In this document: one piece after another, positions 8,612 through 16,958 of the stretch | Numbering within the stretch: position 1 is the stretch's first letter | Layout of the letters: every line of letters begins with the position of its first letter | Assembly (NCBI GenBank): GCA_002423705.1 | Contig: DINW01000068.1 | Span: 1 to 47,523, forward strand | Reading direction: 5' to 3' | DNA length: 47,523 nucleotides | Source: Clostridium sp. UBA5530 | GTDB taxonomy: Bacteria > Bacillota > Clostridia > Clostridiales > Clostridiaceae | The notes under the pieces: generated by a model | Told to the model about the DNA's origin: nothing | Databases searched by the model: none | The model's input: only the letters and a program-made list of their open reading frames with translations | Translations under genes and position numbers: made by a program

Positions 8612-8770
8612 GTGAATAATGAATTGGAAAAATTATTAATTGAGTACAAGGAAACTGAAAGATGCATAGAATTATTTATGGATTGGGTAGAAGATAAGGA
8701 TTATGCACAAGGAAAGTTAGAAATAATTAAAATGGTCATAGCTGATATAGAAAAGGTATTAGCTAGTTAA
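8612..8770 (+). CDS. Small hypothetical protein, 52 residues
   Basis: An unrecognised short acidic, helix-forming protein. GTG at 8612 is chosen over the in-frame ATG at 8576 because AAGAAGG lies eight bases before it. The sequence alternates hydrophobic and charged residues as in a two-helix hairpin, loosely like Spo0E-type phosphatases, but their SxxxD signature is not seen. It ends just before a strong terminator, which supports it as a real transcribed gene. The stretch 8381-8611 before it holds no gene I can support. Confidence 0.5.
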   Translation: MNNELEKLLIEYKETERCIELFMDWVEDKDYAQGKLEIIKMVIADIEKVLAS

Positions 8771-8800
8771 TAAATTTGCAATGGGTTATCATTTATATAG

Positions 8801-8843
8801 TCCACAGCTAAGCTCTGAAAAGAGATTAGGCTGTGGATTTTTT
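8801..8843 (+). terminator. Intrinsic terminator after the 52-aa gene
   Basis: TCCACAGC (8801-8808) pairs with GCTGTGGA (8830-8837) and is followed by a run of T. The loop is long, with an inner weak pairing. Confidence 0.8.
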
Positions 8844-8865
8844 TTATTTAATAGGAAAATACTCT

Positions 8866-9380
8866 TTTGGGATATACTTGTCGTAAACGGTAAATCTGAA
8901 ACTTTGAAACTCTGAAGAGGTCAAGATCTCAAAGGGAAGCAAAGTTTGTATAGCTGTAGGTCCATGTATCTTAGCTATGCGTATGGCTTTTGAAAAGTTT
9001 AAAGCATTCCCTAATAAGTCCCTAAAATTCATTGCAGAGGGTTATAGCTCCTATCCTCTTGCCAGTCAGCAGTGTAAGTTAATAAATGGCTGGGATTTTG
9101 ATGTTACTCAAGTTATTGGACTTACCAATGACGATACTTATCCACTGAGTTTCCATGGGTTAAGCAAGTAGTAAAAAGGCCTAACCGCACCTTCAAGTCT
9201 AGTTACCGCGTTACTTGCGGTTATGGGGCGAAAATGGTGTTCTTTATGGTGTTTCTCTTTGGGCCGGCTACTATAACTTTCTACGGCCTCATCCTTATAG
9301 CTATTGGAAACCCCTAAACGAAATAGAACTTTTAACTAATGCAAATAATATGCCTACAAAGTGGCAGCTACTTTTTTTTC
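8866..9380 (+). pseudogene. Decayed DDE transposase, C-terminal part
   Basis: Two reading frames together spell part of an integrase-core transposase. Frame one (8914-9171) contains KVCIAVGPCILAMRMAFEKF and runs to SFHGLSK. After a frameshift near 9180, residues matching KRPNRTFKSSYRVT and then WAGYYNFLRPH appear in other frames; YYNFLRPH is the hallmark end block of such transposases. An in-frame stop and the frameshift show it is dead. Only the C-terminal portion remains. Confidence 0.75.
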
Positions 9381-9385
9381 ATACC

Positions 9386-9865
9386 TCACTTTACACTATC
9401 AATCATAGCATATATAAAATATACCTTAGTTAAATTTATATTTGTATTCATAAAGGTTTCATAAACTAAGCTAGCATCCTTTTTAGCTCCAGCTGAGTAG
9501 CCTACTATTTCTAATTCTCTTCTATTATCAAACTCTCTATTAACTATATTTTCTGTTTTATCTTCATTACAGCTAGTTTTATGAACTTTATACTGCTTTA
9601 TAGTATAATTAGAAACAAGTCTGTACTTATCCATAATTTTTCTTATTTTTCTTCTTGAAGCCACTACATTTTGTTTGGCTAATTCATTTTTTATTTTCCT
9701 TGAACCATAATTGTTTTTGCTAGCTCTAAATTCTGCTATAACTGCATTTTCAAGTTTTGTATTAAGTACTCTAGCTTTTTTCTTATAATAAACTAGACTT
9801 CTTGGTATATGTAGTGTTCTACACATTGCGCTGATATTGCACTTATCTTTATTAGCTATAATCAT
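9386..9865 (-). pseudogene. IS3-family transposase OrfB, internally deleted
   Basis: The first ~110 residues match the HTH_21 region that opens IS3 (IS150-type) OrfB: CNISAMCRTLHIPRSLVYYKKK and NNYGSRKIKNELAKQN are typical. After NREFDN the sequence jumps to unrelated residues (ELEIVGYSAGAKKD), so the catalytic DDE core is missing. At 159 residues it is about half the normal length. The last part includes the 24-bp sequence also found upstream of folBK. Confidence 0.8.
9401..9424. repeat. 24-bp direct repeat, copy 1
   Basis: AATCATAGCATATATAAAATATAC is identical to 11334-11357. This copy sits at the edge of the dead IS3 OrfB. Read on the minus strand, the repeat contains TGCTATGAT, an extended -10-like sequence. 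Confidence 0.85.
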
Positions 9866-9998
9866 TTACCCATTTTACTATTGTTGATTTTGCTATTTGA
9901 TATTCTCTAGCTATCTCTGATGTTGATTTTCCATTTTGCTTAAGGGCTACTATTTGTTTCTTAAAATCCTCTGTATGATTCTGTGTTTTTCCTGCCAT
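9852..9998 (-). pseudogene. IS3-family transposase OrfA, truncated
   Basis: A 48-residue reading frame beginning MAGKTQNHTEDFKKQIV and continuing through ALKQNGKSTSEIAREY, the helix-turn-helix of IS3 OrfA. The usual C-terminal leucine zipper is missing and the frame runs into the OrfB start (14-base overlap), pointing to a small deletion between them. A -10-like TATAAT lies upstream on the minus strand near 10030. Confidence 0.7.
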
Positions 9999-10032
9999 GA
10001 TATTCTTCCACTCTCTATTTTTTTATATTATA

Positions 10033-10320
10033 TCATGACCGAATATTTATTGTATAATTTATTATAACCCATCCAGAATATTTGTTACCGCATGTAGGGC
10101 AGAATCTACTGTAGCAACGAAATGGAACGAATTTAAATGCAGAGCATTTAGGACAAACATAATAAGCACCTCCATGTTCAGGATTTCCGCAGTCAATCAT
10201 TTTATCCACGTTTTCTATAACAGATTTTTGAGGACGTAGTATATATATCATTTCTTCATAATGCTCTTTGAAAATTTTTTGTAGAATGTTTATATATTTA
10301 TTATGAAGCAGATTAGAGAA
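10033..10320 (-). pseudogene. IS91-family transposase fragment, zinc-binding domain
   Basis: Reading the minus strand from about 10320, the frame gives an N-terminal segment (NKYINILQKIFKEHYEE) followed by CGNPEHGG, YYVCPKC and RFCPTCGNKYS. The paired CxxC knuckles are the zinc-binding domain that opens IS91-type (Y2) transposases. The frame ends soon after the last knuckle, before the catalytic tyrosines, so it is a remnant. Open frame continues upstream of the ATG at 10251, so that ATG is not the original start. Confidence 0.75.
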
Positions 10321-10331
10321 AATAAACCTAA

Positions 10332-10384
10332 CCCCTCAAGATTGAGGGGCAGGGGGTGTTGAAGTGTCAAAGACACTTTTTTAT
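10332..10384 (+). terminator. Two adjacent hairpins, the second terminator-like
   Basis: CCCCTCA/TGAGGGG (10332-10338 and 10343-10349) is followed by AAGTGTC/GACACTT (10362-10368 and 10372-10378) and six T. The second is a good plus-strand intrinsic terminator. The G/C-rich first hairpin is unusual here and may be the end of one of the neighbouring dead transposons. No intact plus-strand gene lies immediately upstream. Confidence 0.55.
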
Positions 10385-10495
10385 AATCTATTGCCTACTA
10401 AAATTATACTCTAACGATAAAATATTTAAAATTGATAAGATAATGCGACCACGGTTGGTGGTCCCGGTTTTATACTGTTATTTGTTTCTTTTATT

Positions 10496-11317
10496 CTAGA
10501 CTTGCCTTATAAGATCATTTCTAATTTCTGTAATGGTTTTGTTTAAAATTGGGTGCCTTTTTTTAGGAGCAATTTCTATGAGTGAATCAAGCACAAAATT
10601 TCTTAAGTGCATTTCTGAATGAGGTATTGTAAGGATTTCTGTATCCATTATTATGTCATCATAAAGAAGAATATCTAAATCTAGAGTTCTAGGCCCCCAA
10701 TGAATCTCTCTAGTTCTACCAGCATTTGATTCGATTTTGTTTAGAACTTTTAATAGTTCTATAGGTGTAAGAAGAGTTTTTATTGATAGGCATCCATTTA
10801 AAAAGTCATCTTGCTCTGTATATCCATATGGTTTAGTTTCTATAAAATTAGAGATATTTTGTATAATAATGTTTTTATTTTCTCTGAGTTCCGAAATAGC
10901 ACCTTTCAAATAAAGTTCTCTGTTACCCATATTGGAACCAATAGATAAGTATGCTATATGCCATTGGCGATGAATTTCTACGGATACCCATTCAAGAGGA
11001 AGCTTGATTGGAGCCCAAGGTTTTTTTAAAGTTATATTTACTTTTGTTAAGTTTTCAATATTAGTAAGAAGATGACTTGCTAGATTTTCACATACACTTT
11101 CAATAAGATTAAATGTGTTATTTTCCATAAAATTTTTAATCATATGGCTTACACTGCCATAATTAATTGATTTTGTAAGGTCATCTTCTAGGCCGGCTAC
11201 TCTTGTATTTGTATATAAAATGGCTGTAACAAGAAATTTTTGGCCAAGTTTCTTTTCTTCAGGATATAATCCATGGTTGCAAAATACTTGTAAATCTTTT
11301 ATTTCAATTTTATCCAT
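10496..11317 (-). CDS. folBK: Fused dihydroneopterin aldolase / HPPK (FolB-FolK)
   Basis: A 273-residue bifunctional folate enzyme. Residues 1-~118 are FolB (7,8-dihydroneopterin to 6-hydroxymethyl-dihydropterin): DLQVFCNHGLYPEEKKLGQ, the SINYG block and LIESVCENLA. Residues ~122-273 are FolK, which pyrophosphorylates that product with ATP: YLSIGSNMGNRE, NGCL, and RTREIHWGPRTLDLDILLYD with the metal- and ATP-binding residues. A GGAGGG site precedes the ATG. It follows folP on the minus strand with a 58-bp gap. Such fusions are common in clostridia. Both domains look intact. It lies beside a biosynthetic operon that contains folE and a dihydrofolate reductase, so it probably supplies pterin for that pathway, though a general housekeeping role is equally possible. 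Confidence 0.95.
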   Translation of the reverse strand: MDKIEIKDLQVFCNHGLYPEEKKLGQKFLVTAILYTNTRVAGLEDDLTKSINYGSVSHMIKNFMENNTFNLIESVCENLASHLLTNIENLTKVNITLKKPWAPIKLPLEWVSVEIHRQWHIAYLSIGSNMGNRELYLKGAISELRENKNIIIQNISNFIETKPYGYTEQDDFLNGCLSIKTLLTPIELLKVLNKIESNAGRTREIHWGPRTLDLDILLYDDIIMDTEILTIPHSEMHLRNFVLDSLIEIAPKKRHPILNKTITEIRNDLIRQV

Positions 11318-11333
11318 ATTTAAACCCTCCGTA

Positions 11334-11357
11334 AATCATAGCATATATAAAATATAC
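11334..11357. repeat. 24-bp direct repeat, copy 2, in the folP-folBK gap
   Basis: An exact copy of 9401-9424, placed 17 bases ahead of folBK. On the minus strand it carries TGCTATGAT, which could serve as an extended -10 element for folBK. The match to a transposon remnant suggests that duplication or a deletion joint moved this segment. Confidence 0.85.
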
Positions 11358-11375
11358 ATTTATTATCTATTTAAT

Positions 11376-12188
11376 TTATCCCATATTGATTTTTAAACAT
11401 TCGGTCATTTTAATGGTTCTGTAATTACTTTTAATATCATGAACTCTTACAAAACTACAATTTTTCAAAACAGCTATCATAGTAGTAACTAATGTTCCTT
11501 CTAATCTTTCATCAACAGGGAGATTTAACACATCTCCGATAACTGATTTTCTAGATGCACCAACAAGTAAAGGGTAACCTAGAGAATTAAGCTTATCTAA
11601 GTTAGAGAGTAATTTAACACTATCTTTATTGCTTTTACCGAAACCAATACCTGGATCTAAGATGATTTTGTTTGTAGGTATACCCAGTTTTTCGGCTATA
11701 ACTATACTTTCACACAAGTCGTTTTTAACATCTTCAATAAGGTTATTATAAATAGCTTTTTCTCTATTATGCATGAGGCAACAAGCTACATTATAATCTT
11801 TTATAATATGACCGAGAAGATTGTCGTATTTAAGTCCCCATATATCATTTATAAGATCGGCTCCGGATTTTATAGCCTCAATGGCAACTTTACTTTTATA
11901 GGTATCAATAGAGATAGGGATATGAAAATTTTTTTTAATCTCCCTAATTATAGGTAAAATACGGTTGATTTCTTCATCTTCGGAAATCATAACATATCCA
12001 GGTTTGGTGGATTCACCTCCTATATCAATTATGTCAGCACCTTCATTAATCATCTCATCCACATGATACATTGCATTATCAATATTGGTATATTTTCCGC
12101 CATCTGAAAAAGAATTGGGGGTAATATTTAAGATACCTACTATGTATGTATGAGTGTTGATGTCAAAGTTTCTTTCTCCAATAATCAT
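11376..12188 (-). CDS. folP: Dihydropteroate synthase (sulfonamide target)
   Basis: A 270-residue TIM-barrel enzyme joining hydroxymethyl-dihydropterin pyrophosphate to p-aminobenzoate. All landmark blocks are present: GILNITPNSFSDGG near the start, DIGGESTKPG, SIDTYK, LINDIWG, DPGIGFGKS and LVGASRKS. The start at 12188 has a strong AAGGAGG nine bases ahead. A longer open frame to 12332 would add a low-complexity Ile/Cys-rich segment made of hexamer repeats and is rejected as a start. The ESTRPG consensus reads ESTKPG, a conservative change. It heads the folP-folBK pair, divergent from the main biosynthetic operon. In the natural-product reading it could also serve as a resistant target enzyme; nothing seen here proves that. 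Confidence 0.95.
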   Translation of the reverse strand: MIIGERNFDINTHTYIVGILNITPNSFSDGGKYTNIDNAMYHVDEMINEGADIIDIGGESTKPGYVMISEDEEINRILPIIREIKKNFHIPISIDTYKSKVAIEAIKSGADLINDIWGLKYDNLLGHIIKDYNVACCLMHNREKAIYNNLIEDVKNDLCESIVIAEKLGIPTNKIILDPGIGFGKSNKDSVKLLSNLDKLNSLGYPLLVGASRKSVIGDVLNLPVDERLEGTLVTTMIAVLKNCSFVRVHDIKSNYRTIKMTECLKINMG

Positions 12189-12220
12189 TATTATAATCCT
12201 CCTTACTATGAAAAAAATAA

Positions 12221-12256
12221 TACATATACATATACATATACATATGCATATACATA
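12221..12256. repeat. Hexamer tandem repeat in the folP leader
   Basis: Six tandem copies of TACATA, the fifth reading TGCATA, lie 33-68 bases upstream of the folP start codon and within its leader. Such a tract can change in length by slippage and could shift the promoter-to-ribosome-site spacing. Confidence 0.85.
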
Positions 12257-12429
12257 TATAGAAAAAATATGTAAAAATACAAAAAAATAAAGGAAATGTA
12301 ATAATAATGGTGAATATAATAATATTATACATATATTATAACTAAAATAAAAGCAAAATTAAGATGGAAATATAAATTTTGAAGGAATTAGTAGATAAAA
12401 ACATAACAAATAGGCTACCATATATTGCT

Positions 12430-12797
12430 TATTTAGAAAAATTGGTGATAAAAGTAAATATAAGGGTGATGACCTAATTTTATAACCATGATTAATTACT
12501 ATTATAATAGCTTCTTTTATAGTTATTTCACTAGCCTTAGAAACTCAAACAGACTTCTTTTAACCAACACTTTCATTATTAGTTGGTGCTAACCCAGCTC
12601 AAGAGCATAAGTGGTTCCTATTGGAAAGTATATCTATATTTACTTCTGTTTTAGATATTATTCCGATTGCTGTAAACGGATTTTTAAAAGATGGTACTGA
12701 TAGAATAAGATTAATTTGTTTTTGATAAGATTTTGCAAGACTTTTTATTACAGATTCAATATCAAAGCAAGTAACACTAGGATTTATTAAAATTTCA
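12430..12797 (-). pseudogene. Decayed IS110-family transposase, C-terminal domain
   Basis: Read on the minus strand, one frame gives PSVTCFDIESVIKSLAKSY, then NPFTAIGIISKTEV, then HLCS-stop-AGLAPTNNESVG-stop-KKSV-stop. This is the transposase_20 block of IS110 elements (HLCSWAGLAPTNNESAGKKKS). Three stops (one at a Trp codon, one at a Lys codon, one likely at an Arg codon) show it is dead. Related coding may extend toward 13070. Apart from this remnant, the folP leader and a possible promoter at 13035, nothing is seen in 12189-13105. Confidence 0.75.
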
Positions 12798-13034
12798 TCA
12801 AGAATCCTTAGAGCTATAGAATCTCATTTCTAAACAAGAGTTTATTAGATTAAAGGGAATTACAGCATTGACTGGTTGTTTAAGCATTAAATCATATTGT
12901 TTAAACAAAAATAAGGTTACGTGATTAATGACACATTTATATGCGTATGGAAAGACAATATACACATATAAAAATTTGGCTATTCCTTTAACGAAGCAAC
13001 TCACTCTTTGTAGCATACTGAAAATTACTATGGA

Positions 13035-13063
13035 TTGAGTATAGATAAGCTTAATGATAATAA
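13035..13063 (+). promoter_or_regulatory. Possible promoter of the 15-gene operon
   Basis: TTGAGT (13035-13040), 17 bp, TAATAA (13058-13063): a moderate match to sigma-A boxes, about 70 bases ahead of the DHFR start and the only reasonable pair seen there. No clear operator surrounds it. Confidence 0.35.
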
Positions 13064-13135
13064 TTCGTTTAGCCAAAACAACAGTATTTTATTACGTTTT
13101 GTGCGATGAGCGAAGCGAAAGGAATGATTAATAAT

Positions 13136-13609
13136 ATGAATAAATGGAATCTAATATGCTCAATGGCACAGAATGGTGCAATTGGAATTGATAATAAGTT
13201 GCCATGGAATATTCCTTCAGAGTTGGAATGGTTCAGAAAAAAAACTAAAGGACAATTAATAGTAGTTGGGAGAAATACATTTAATTCGATAAAACATAAA
13301 GATAAAGATGCTTTGTATGTTGTACTTACAAGAGATAAGAGCATTAAGGGAAAGGACGGAAACGTAATTTACATTAATGAAATATCAGAACTTGATAATA
13401 TTCAAACTGATAGACAAGTATGGATTGCTGGAGGAGCACAAATTTATAAGCAAACCATAGATAAATGTGATGAGTTATATTTATCAATAATTAAAAAAGA
13501 ATATGAGGGGGACAGGTATTTTCCAGATTTTAAGGACTACTTTATAATGCAGGATATTATAGAGGAAAATGATTTATTTGTTATTAGACATTATTTAAGT
13601 GAAAAGTAA
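13136..13609 (+). CDS. folA: Dihydrofolate reductase
   Basis: A 157-residue NADPH-dependent reductase of dihydrofolate to tetrahydrofolate and the trimethoprim target. Recognised from MAQNGAIGIDNKLPWNIPSEL at the N-terminus, the acidic active-site Glu29, VVGRNTFNSI (cofactor site), and GGAQIYKQ near the end. The start is uncertain: ATG 13136 has AAAGGA about 12 bases ahead. In-frame ATGs at 13124 and 13106 lack better sites. It is the first gene of a 15-gene operon of otherwise biosynthetic character. Many clostridia lack folA or keep it with thyA, so this placement suggests a pathway-specific or resistance role. Confidence 0.93.
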   Translation: MNKWNLICSMAQNGAIGIDNKLPWNIPSELEWFRKKTKGQLIVVGRNTFNSIKHKDKDALYVVLTRDKSIKGKDGNVIYINEISELDNIQTDRQVWIAGGAQIYKQTIDKCDELYLSIIKKEYEGDRYFPDFKDYFIMQDIIEENDLFVIRHYLSEK

Positions 13610-13645
13610 AAACATAAATTATGTTTAAAACTTGGAGGGTTAATT

Positions 13646-15124
13646 ATGAGAGATAAAGTTATTAAAAAAAGATTTGAAACCATTAATGATGCAGAAAGAA
13701 CATTAGATGCATACTTGGATGGTGCAAAATATTGTGTGTCAGGGCACTTTGCCATGTATCCACCTACAAGGATAGGCGAAATTAATTTTAATCTAAAAGA
13801 AGAAATTAAAAGTCAAATATTTGAGAAAAATAATAAACCTGTAGGGTTATATATACATTGGCCTTTTTGTTATTTACCTGATGATAGGGAAAAGTGCGAT
13901 TTCTGTTGCAGTAATGCAAGAAATGATAGTAAGTCAAAAATGTTAAAAGGTAAATATTATGGTGCAATAATAAACGAAATAAAAACATATGCAAGCATGA
14001 TTGGTAGTAATCCTGTAGAGTGGATATATATTGGAGGTGGAACTCCTTTTACAATAAAAGATGATGATTTAGACAATCTTTTTAATTTACTTTATACAAC
14101 AGGAATGGTTAATAAGGGAACTTTCATTACAATTGAAAGTAGACCAGAAATGGTTACAGAACAAAAGGCTGCAATATTGAAAAAATACAATATTGGAAGA
14201 GTAAGTATGGGCGTAGAGTCTTTAAACAATGATATTGCTATAACAATGGGAAGAGTTGAAAAAAATAGCATATACAAAGAAATTGTTAAAAATGCAGTAG
14301 GTATTTTAAGAAAATATGAAATTCCATTTTTAAACTTAGATATTATATATGGACATCCTAAGGATACAATGGATACTGTTATGGAATCTATAGAATATGC
14401 CAGTATGCTAGAACCTGATAGTATTTCTGCTTATGCAATGGGTATGCCATTAGGGCTTACACTAATTGAAAAAGATGCTAGAAATGGTATGAAGCTTAAA
14501 GAAAAACAATTTAGATTAGATGCATATAATAACATCAATAAATTTTTAAAGACAAAGGGCTATGATGACGTATATGACTGTATTTGGTCAAAATATCAAG
14601 TTGATTCATATAGGACAATAACAGGAGGAAAAGGCATAGTTAATATGTGGAATCAGACTTGTGTATTACCATATGGAATTTGGCTAGGTGTAGGTATTGG
14701 AGCAGATGGATATATTGGAGGAGTAGGTCCTACAGAAAATACTAATGATTTGGAAGAATACATTGAATTAGCTAATAAGGGTGAAGTAGGCGTGACTAAG
14801 GCAATTAAATATGATTTTGATAACATTTTGAGGTCAGAGATTGTTTTATCACTACTACATAGAACAATAGATTCAAATAGATTTGAAAAAGTTTATAGTA
14901 TTCATCCATTAGATGCATTTCCTATTGAATTAGAATTATTAGGGAAAAAAGGGTTTATAACTATTGAAGGTAAGAATATAAAGGTAAATAAGTGCGCAAA
15001 TCCATATTTACAGGGCATTGCAAGATTATTCTTTAATAAAGAATTAGAGATGAATTATAGGCAGGTTGAAAGTCAAAGAATTGACTATAAGGTTTATGGC
15101 GTAAGTTATAATGGATTAGCTTAA
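13646..15124 (+). CDS. HemN-like radical SAM enzyme
   Basis: A 492-residue radical SAM protein of the coproporphyrinogen-dehydrogenase-like (HemN/HutW, class C methyltransferase) group. The opening LYIHWPFC block, WIYIGGGTPF, ESRPE and RVSMGVES are typical, and a HemN C-terminal winged-helix-like end is present (LLGKKGFITIEG). The iron-sulfur cysteines are unusual: Cys75, then Cys84 and Cys87 (C-x8-C-x2-C) instead of CxxxCxxC, with an extra Cys88. Five extra residues (LPDDR region) account for this. Relatives in natural-product clusters methylate or cyclopropanate. Position inside the operon argues against heme synthesis. A GGAGGG site precedes the ATG. Confidence 0.8.
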   Translation: MRDKVIKKRFETINDAERTLDAYLDGAKYCVSGHFAMYPPTRIGEINFNLKEEIKSQIFEKNNKPVGLYIHWPFCYLPDDREKCDFCCSNARNDSKSKMLKGKYYGAIINEIKTYASMIGSNPVEWIYIGGGTPFTIKDDDLDNLFNLLYTTGMVNKGTFITIESRPEMVTEQKAAILKKYNIGRVSMGVESLNNDIAITMGRVEKNSIYKEIVKNAVGILRKYEIPFLNLDIIYGHPKDTMDTVMESIEYASMLEPDSISAYAMGMPLGLTLIEKDARNGMKLKEKQFRLDAYNNINKFLKTKGYDDVYDCIWSKYQVDSYRTITGGKGIVNMWNQTCVLPYGIWLGVGIGADGYIGGVGPTENTNDLEEYIELANKGEVGVTKAIKYDFDNILRSEIVLSLLHRTIDSNRFEKVYSIHPLDAFPIELELLGKKGFITIEGKNIKVNKCANPYLQGIARLFFNKELEMNYRQVESQRIDYKVYGVSYNGLA

Positions 15125-15155
15125 TGGAAAATGTCTAAGAAAGCAGGAGTATATT

Positions 15156-16958
15156 ATGGAATCAATAATTAAATCTAAAGTATGTACATTTGATTTTAAT
15201 AAGGGGCTAGAATCATATTTTGAGGAGGCAGTATGTAAATATAAGGATTTAGTAGCATTGAAATTTAAAGAAGAGAACTTGACATTTATGCAGTTAAATA
15301 AATTAATCAACCAATTGGCTCATTTTCTCATTAAGAAAGGTGTAACTTCCAACAATTACATAGGTATATATTTTGATAGATCATTTGAGTTGGAAATAAG
15401 TATTATGGCAACATTAAAAATAGGTTGCACTTGCGTTTTACTTGATAAAAAAATGCCTAAGGCAAGGAACCAAAAATTTATTGATGATTCTGAAATAAAT
15501 TATGTCATATGTGATAGAGATTTTATTAATAATGTTGATTTTTTAGGAAAGACAATTATATGTAATTTGAAATATTCATTTCCATTTAATGAGAGCGATG
15601 AAAATCTAGGAAGAACCAATGACGTAGATGATACTGCATTTGTATTTTATACATCAGGATCGACAGGAACTCCAAAGGGTGTAGTAATATCTCATGGAGC
15701 AATTTTAAATGATTCGTTACCTGGAATTGCACAACCTTCACTTAGTTCAAATGACACCATATTAATGACAAGCCCTGTAGCATCTATGAGAATTACAGGA
15801 GAATTGTTTTATCCATGGTTTGCAGGAACAAAGGTTGTTATATTAGAAGAAAGTTTGACAAATAATGTTCAAGAAAATATAAACTTTATTATTAAGGAAC
15901 ATATTTCAATAATGTTTATAGTTCCAACAATGTTAAAAGAGCTGTTAGTGAATAATAGAATTAGTCAATGTAAGTGCTTAAAGTATGTACAATCATTGGG
16001 AGAAAGGCTTCCTAAGTATATAAGAGACGAGTTCTATGAGAAACTAGATGCAGAACTAGTAAATGTTTATGGGCAAACTGAAACTGGATGTTGTACCATA
16101 TATGATTGTTATTATGAGTCAAAAGATACCTATGTAAATTCAGGAAAAACAGTTATAAATAGAAATATATATCTTTTAAGTAGTGACTTACGGCCAGTTG
16201 AGAAAGGTGAAGTTGGAGATGTTTTCATAGGAGGAAAGTATCTTGCTACAGGATACCTTAATGATTCACAACTTACATCGCAGAAGTTTATGTGTGATCA
16301 GTTCTCAGAGGATGGGACAGGCTATATGTTCAAGACAGGTGATGTAGGAAGAATAACTGATAATGATCAATTAGAATATTTGGGTAGGAAAGATCAAATT
16401 GTTAAAATTGGAGCAATGAGAATAAGCATATTAGAAATCGAATCTGCTATCTTAAATTTTTCTGCGGTTAAGGATGTAGTTGTTAAGGGTGTTGAGAACA
16501 ATAAGGGTAATGAATATATGGTTGCTGTTATTGAAGGCAATGAGGGATGGAAACTAGATAAGTTTGAGTTAAGAAGGTTTCTTGCTGAGAAGCTTCCTGG
16601 TTATATGATTCCGTCTAAATTTATTTTTGTTGATGAAATGCCAAAGCTGATAAGTGGAAAACTTGATCATAGGAAGATAATGGATATTATCTTTAATGGT
16701 GTAAATAGAAAAGTAGATAAAGATTCAATGGTTATAAGTGATAGTGAAATTAAGTTGGCAAACATATGGAGTAAAAATTTAAATATGGATTGTTCTATTA
16801 TTAGATCATCTGACACATTACTTGAATTGGGGGGAGACTCAATAATTGCAGTAAATTGTATTTTAGATATAGAGAAGGCTTTTAATAAAGAAGTTACAAT
16901 GGAAATTATTTATAATTATACATTTAAGGAATTAGCCAGATATATTGACAAAAGGTAG
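15156..16958 (+). CDS. NRPS-type adenylation domain fused to a peptidyl carrier domain
   Basis: A 600-residue A-PCP protein that activates a carboxylic acid as its AMP ester and loads it on its own carrier. Core motifs: A3 FYTSGSTGTPKG (~166-177), A5 NVYGQTETG (~306), A7 FKTGDVG and A8-like EYLGRKDQIVKIGAMRI, A10 Lys in PKLISGKLDHRK. The carrier has LGGDSII with phosphopantetheine Ser562. By hand alignment to GrsA, the Asp that normally binds the alpha-amino group (position 235, FDxS) is replaced by Met in SMRITGELF. The substrate may therefore lack a normal alpha-amino group; an aryl or beta/gamma-amino acid is possible. No condensation domain is present, so transfer must use another enzyme, such as the BtrH-like proteins nearby. 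Confidence 0.9.
   Translation: MESIIKSKVCTFDFNKGLESYFEEAVCKYKDLVALKFKEENLTFMQLNKLINQLAHFLIKKGVTSNNYIGIYFDRSFELEISIMATLKIGCTCVLLDKKMPKARNQKFIDDSEINYVICDRDFINNVDFLGKTIICNLKYSFPFNESDENLGRTNDVDDTAFVFYTSGSTGTPKGVVISHGAILNDSLPGIAQPSLSSNDTILMTSPVASMRITGELFYPWFAGTKVVILEESLTNNVQENINFIIKEHISIMFIVPTMLKELLVNNRISQCKCLKYVQSLGERLPKYIRDEFYEKLDAELVNVYGQTETGCCTIYDCYYESKDTYVNSGKTVINRNIYLLSSDLRPVEKGEVGDVFIGGKYLATGYLNDSQLTSQKFMCDQFSEDGTGYMFKTGDVGRITDNDQLEYLGRKDQIVKIGAMRISILEIESAILNFSAVKDVVVKGVENNKGNEYMVAVIEGNEGWKLDKFELRRFLAEKLPGYMIPSKFIFVDEMPKLISGKLDHRKIMDIIFNGVNRKVDKDSMVISDSEIKLANIWSKNLNMDCSIIRSSDTLLELGGDSIIAVNCILDIEKAFNKEVTMEIIYNYTFKELARYIDKR

Noticed and set aside
8612..8770. Spo0E-like phosphatase
   Set aside because: The SxxxD signature is not present; only size and helical character agree.
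10447..10463. GACCAC/GTGGTC hairpin downstream of folBK as a terminator
   Set aside because: The stem is short and no T tract follows on the minus strand.
12188..12332. Longer folP start adding an Ile/Cys-rich N-terminus
   Set aside because: The extra segment is just the translation of hexamer repeats, and a much better ribosome site lies before 12188.
12798..13076. Minus-strand 92-residue frame
   Set aside because: No homology or ribosome site recognised. It may include more of the dead IS110 element, but this cannot be supported.
13646..15124. Oxygen-independent coproporphyrinogen oxidase (hemN)
   Set aside because: Altered cysteine spacing and the natural-product context make heme synthesis unlikely.
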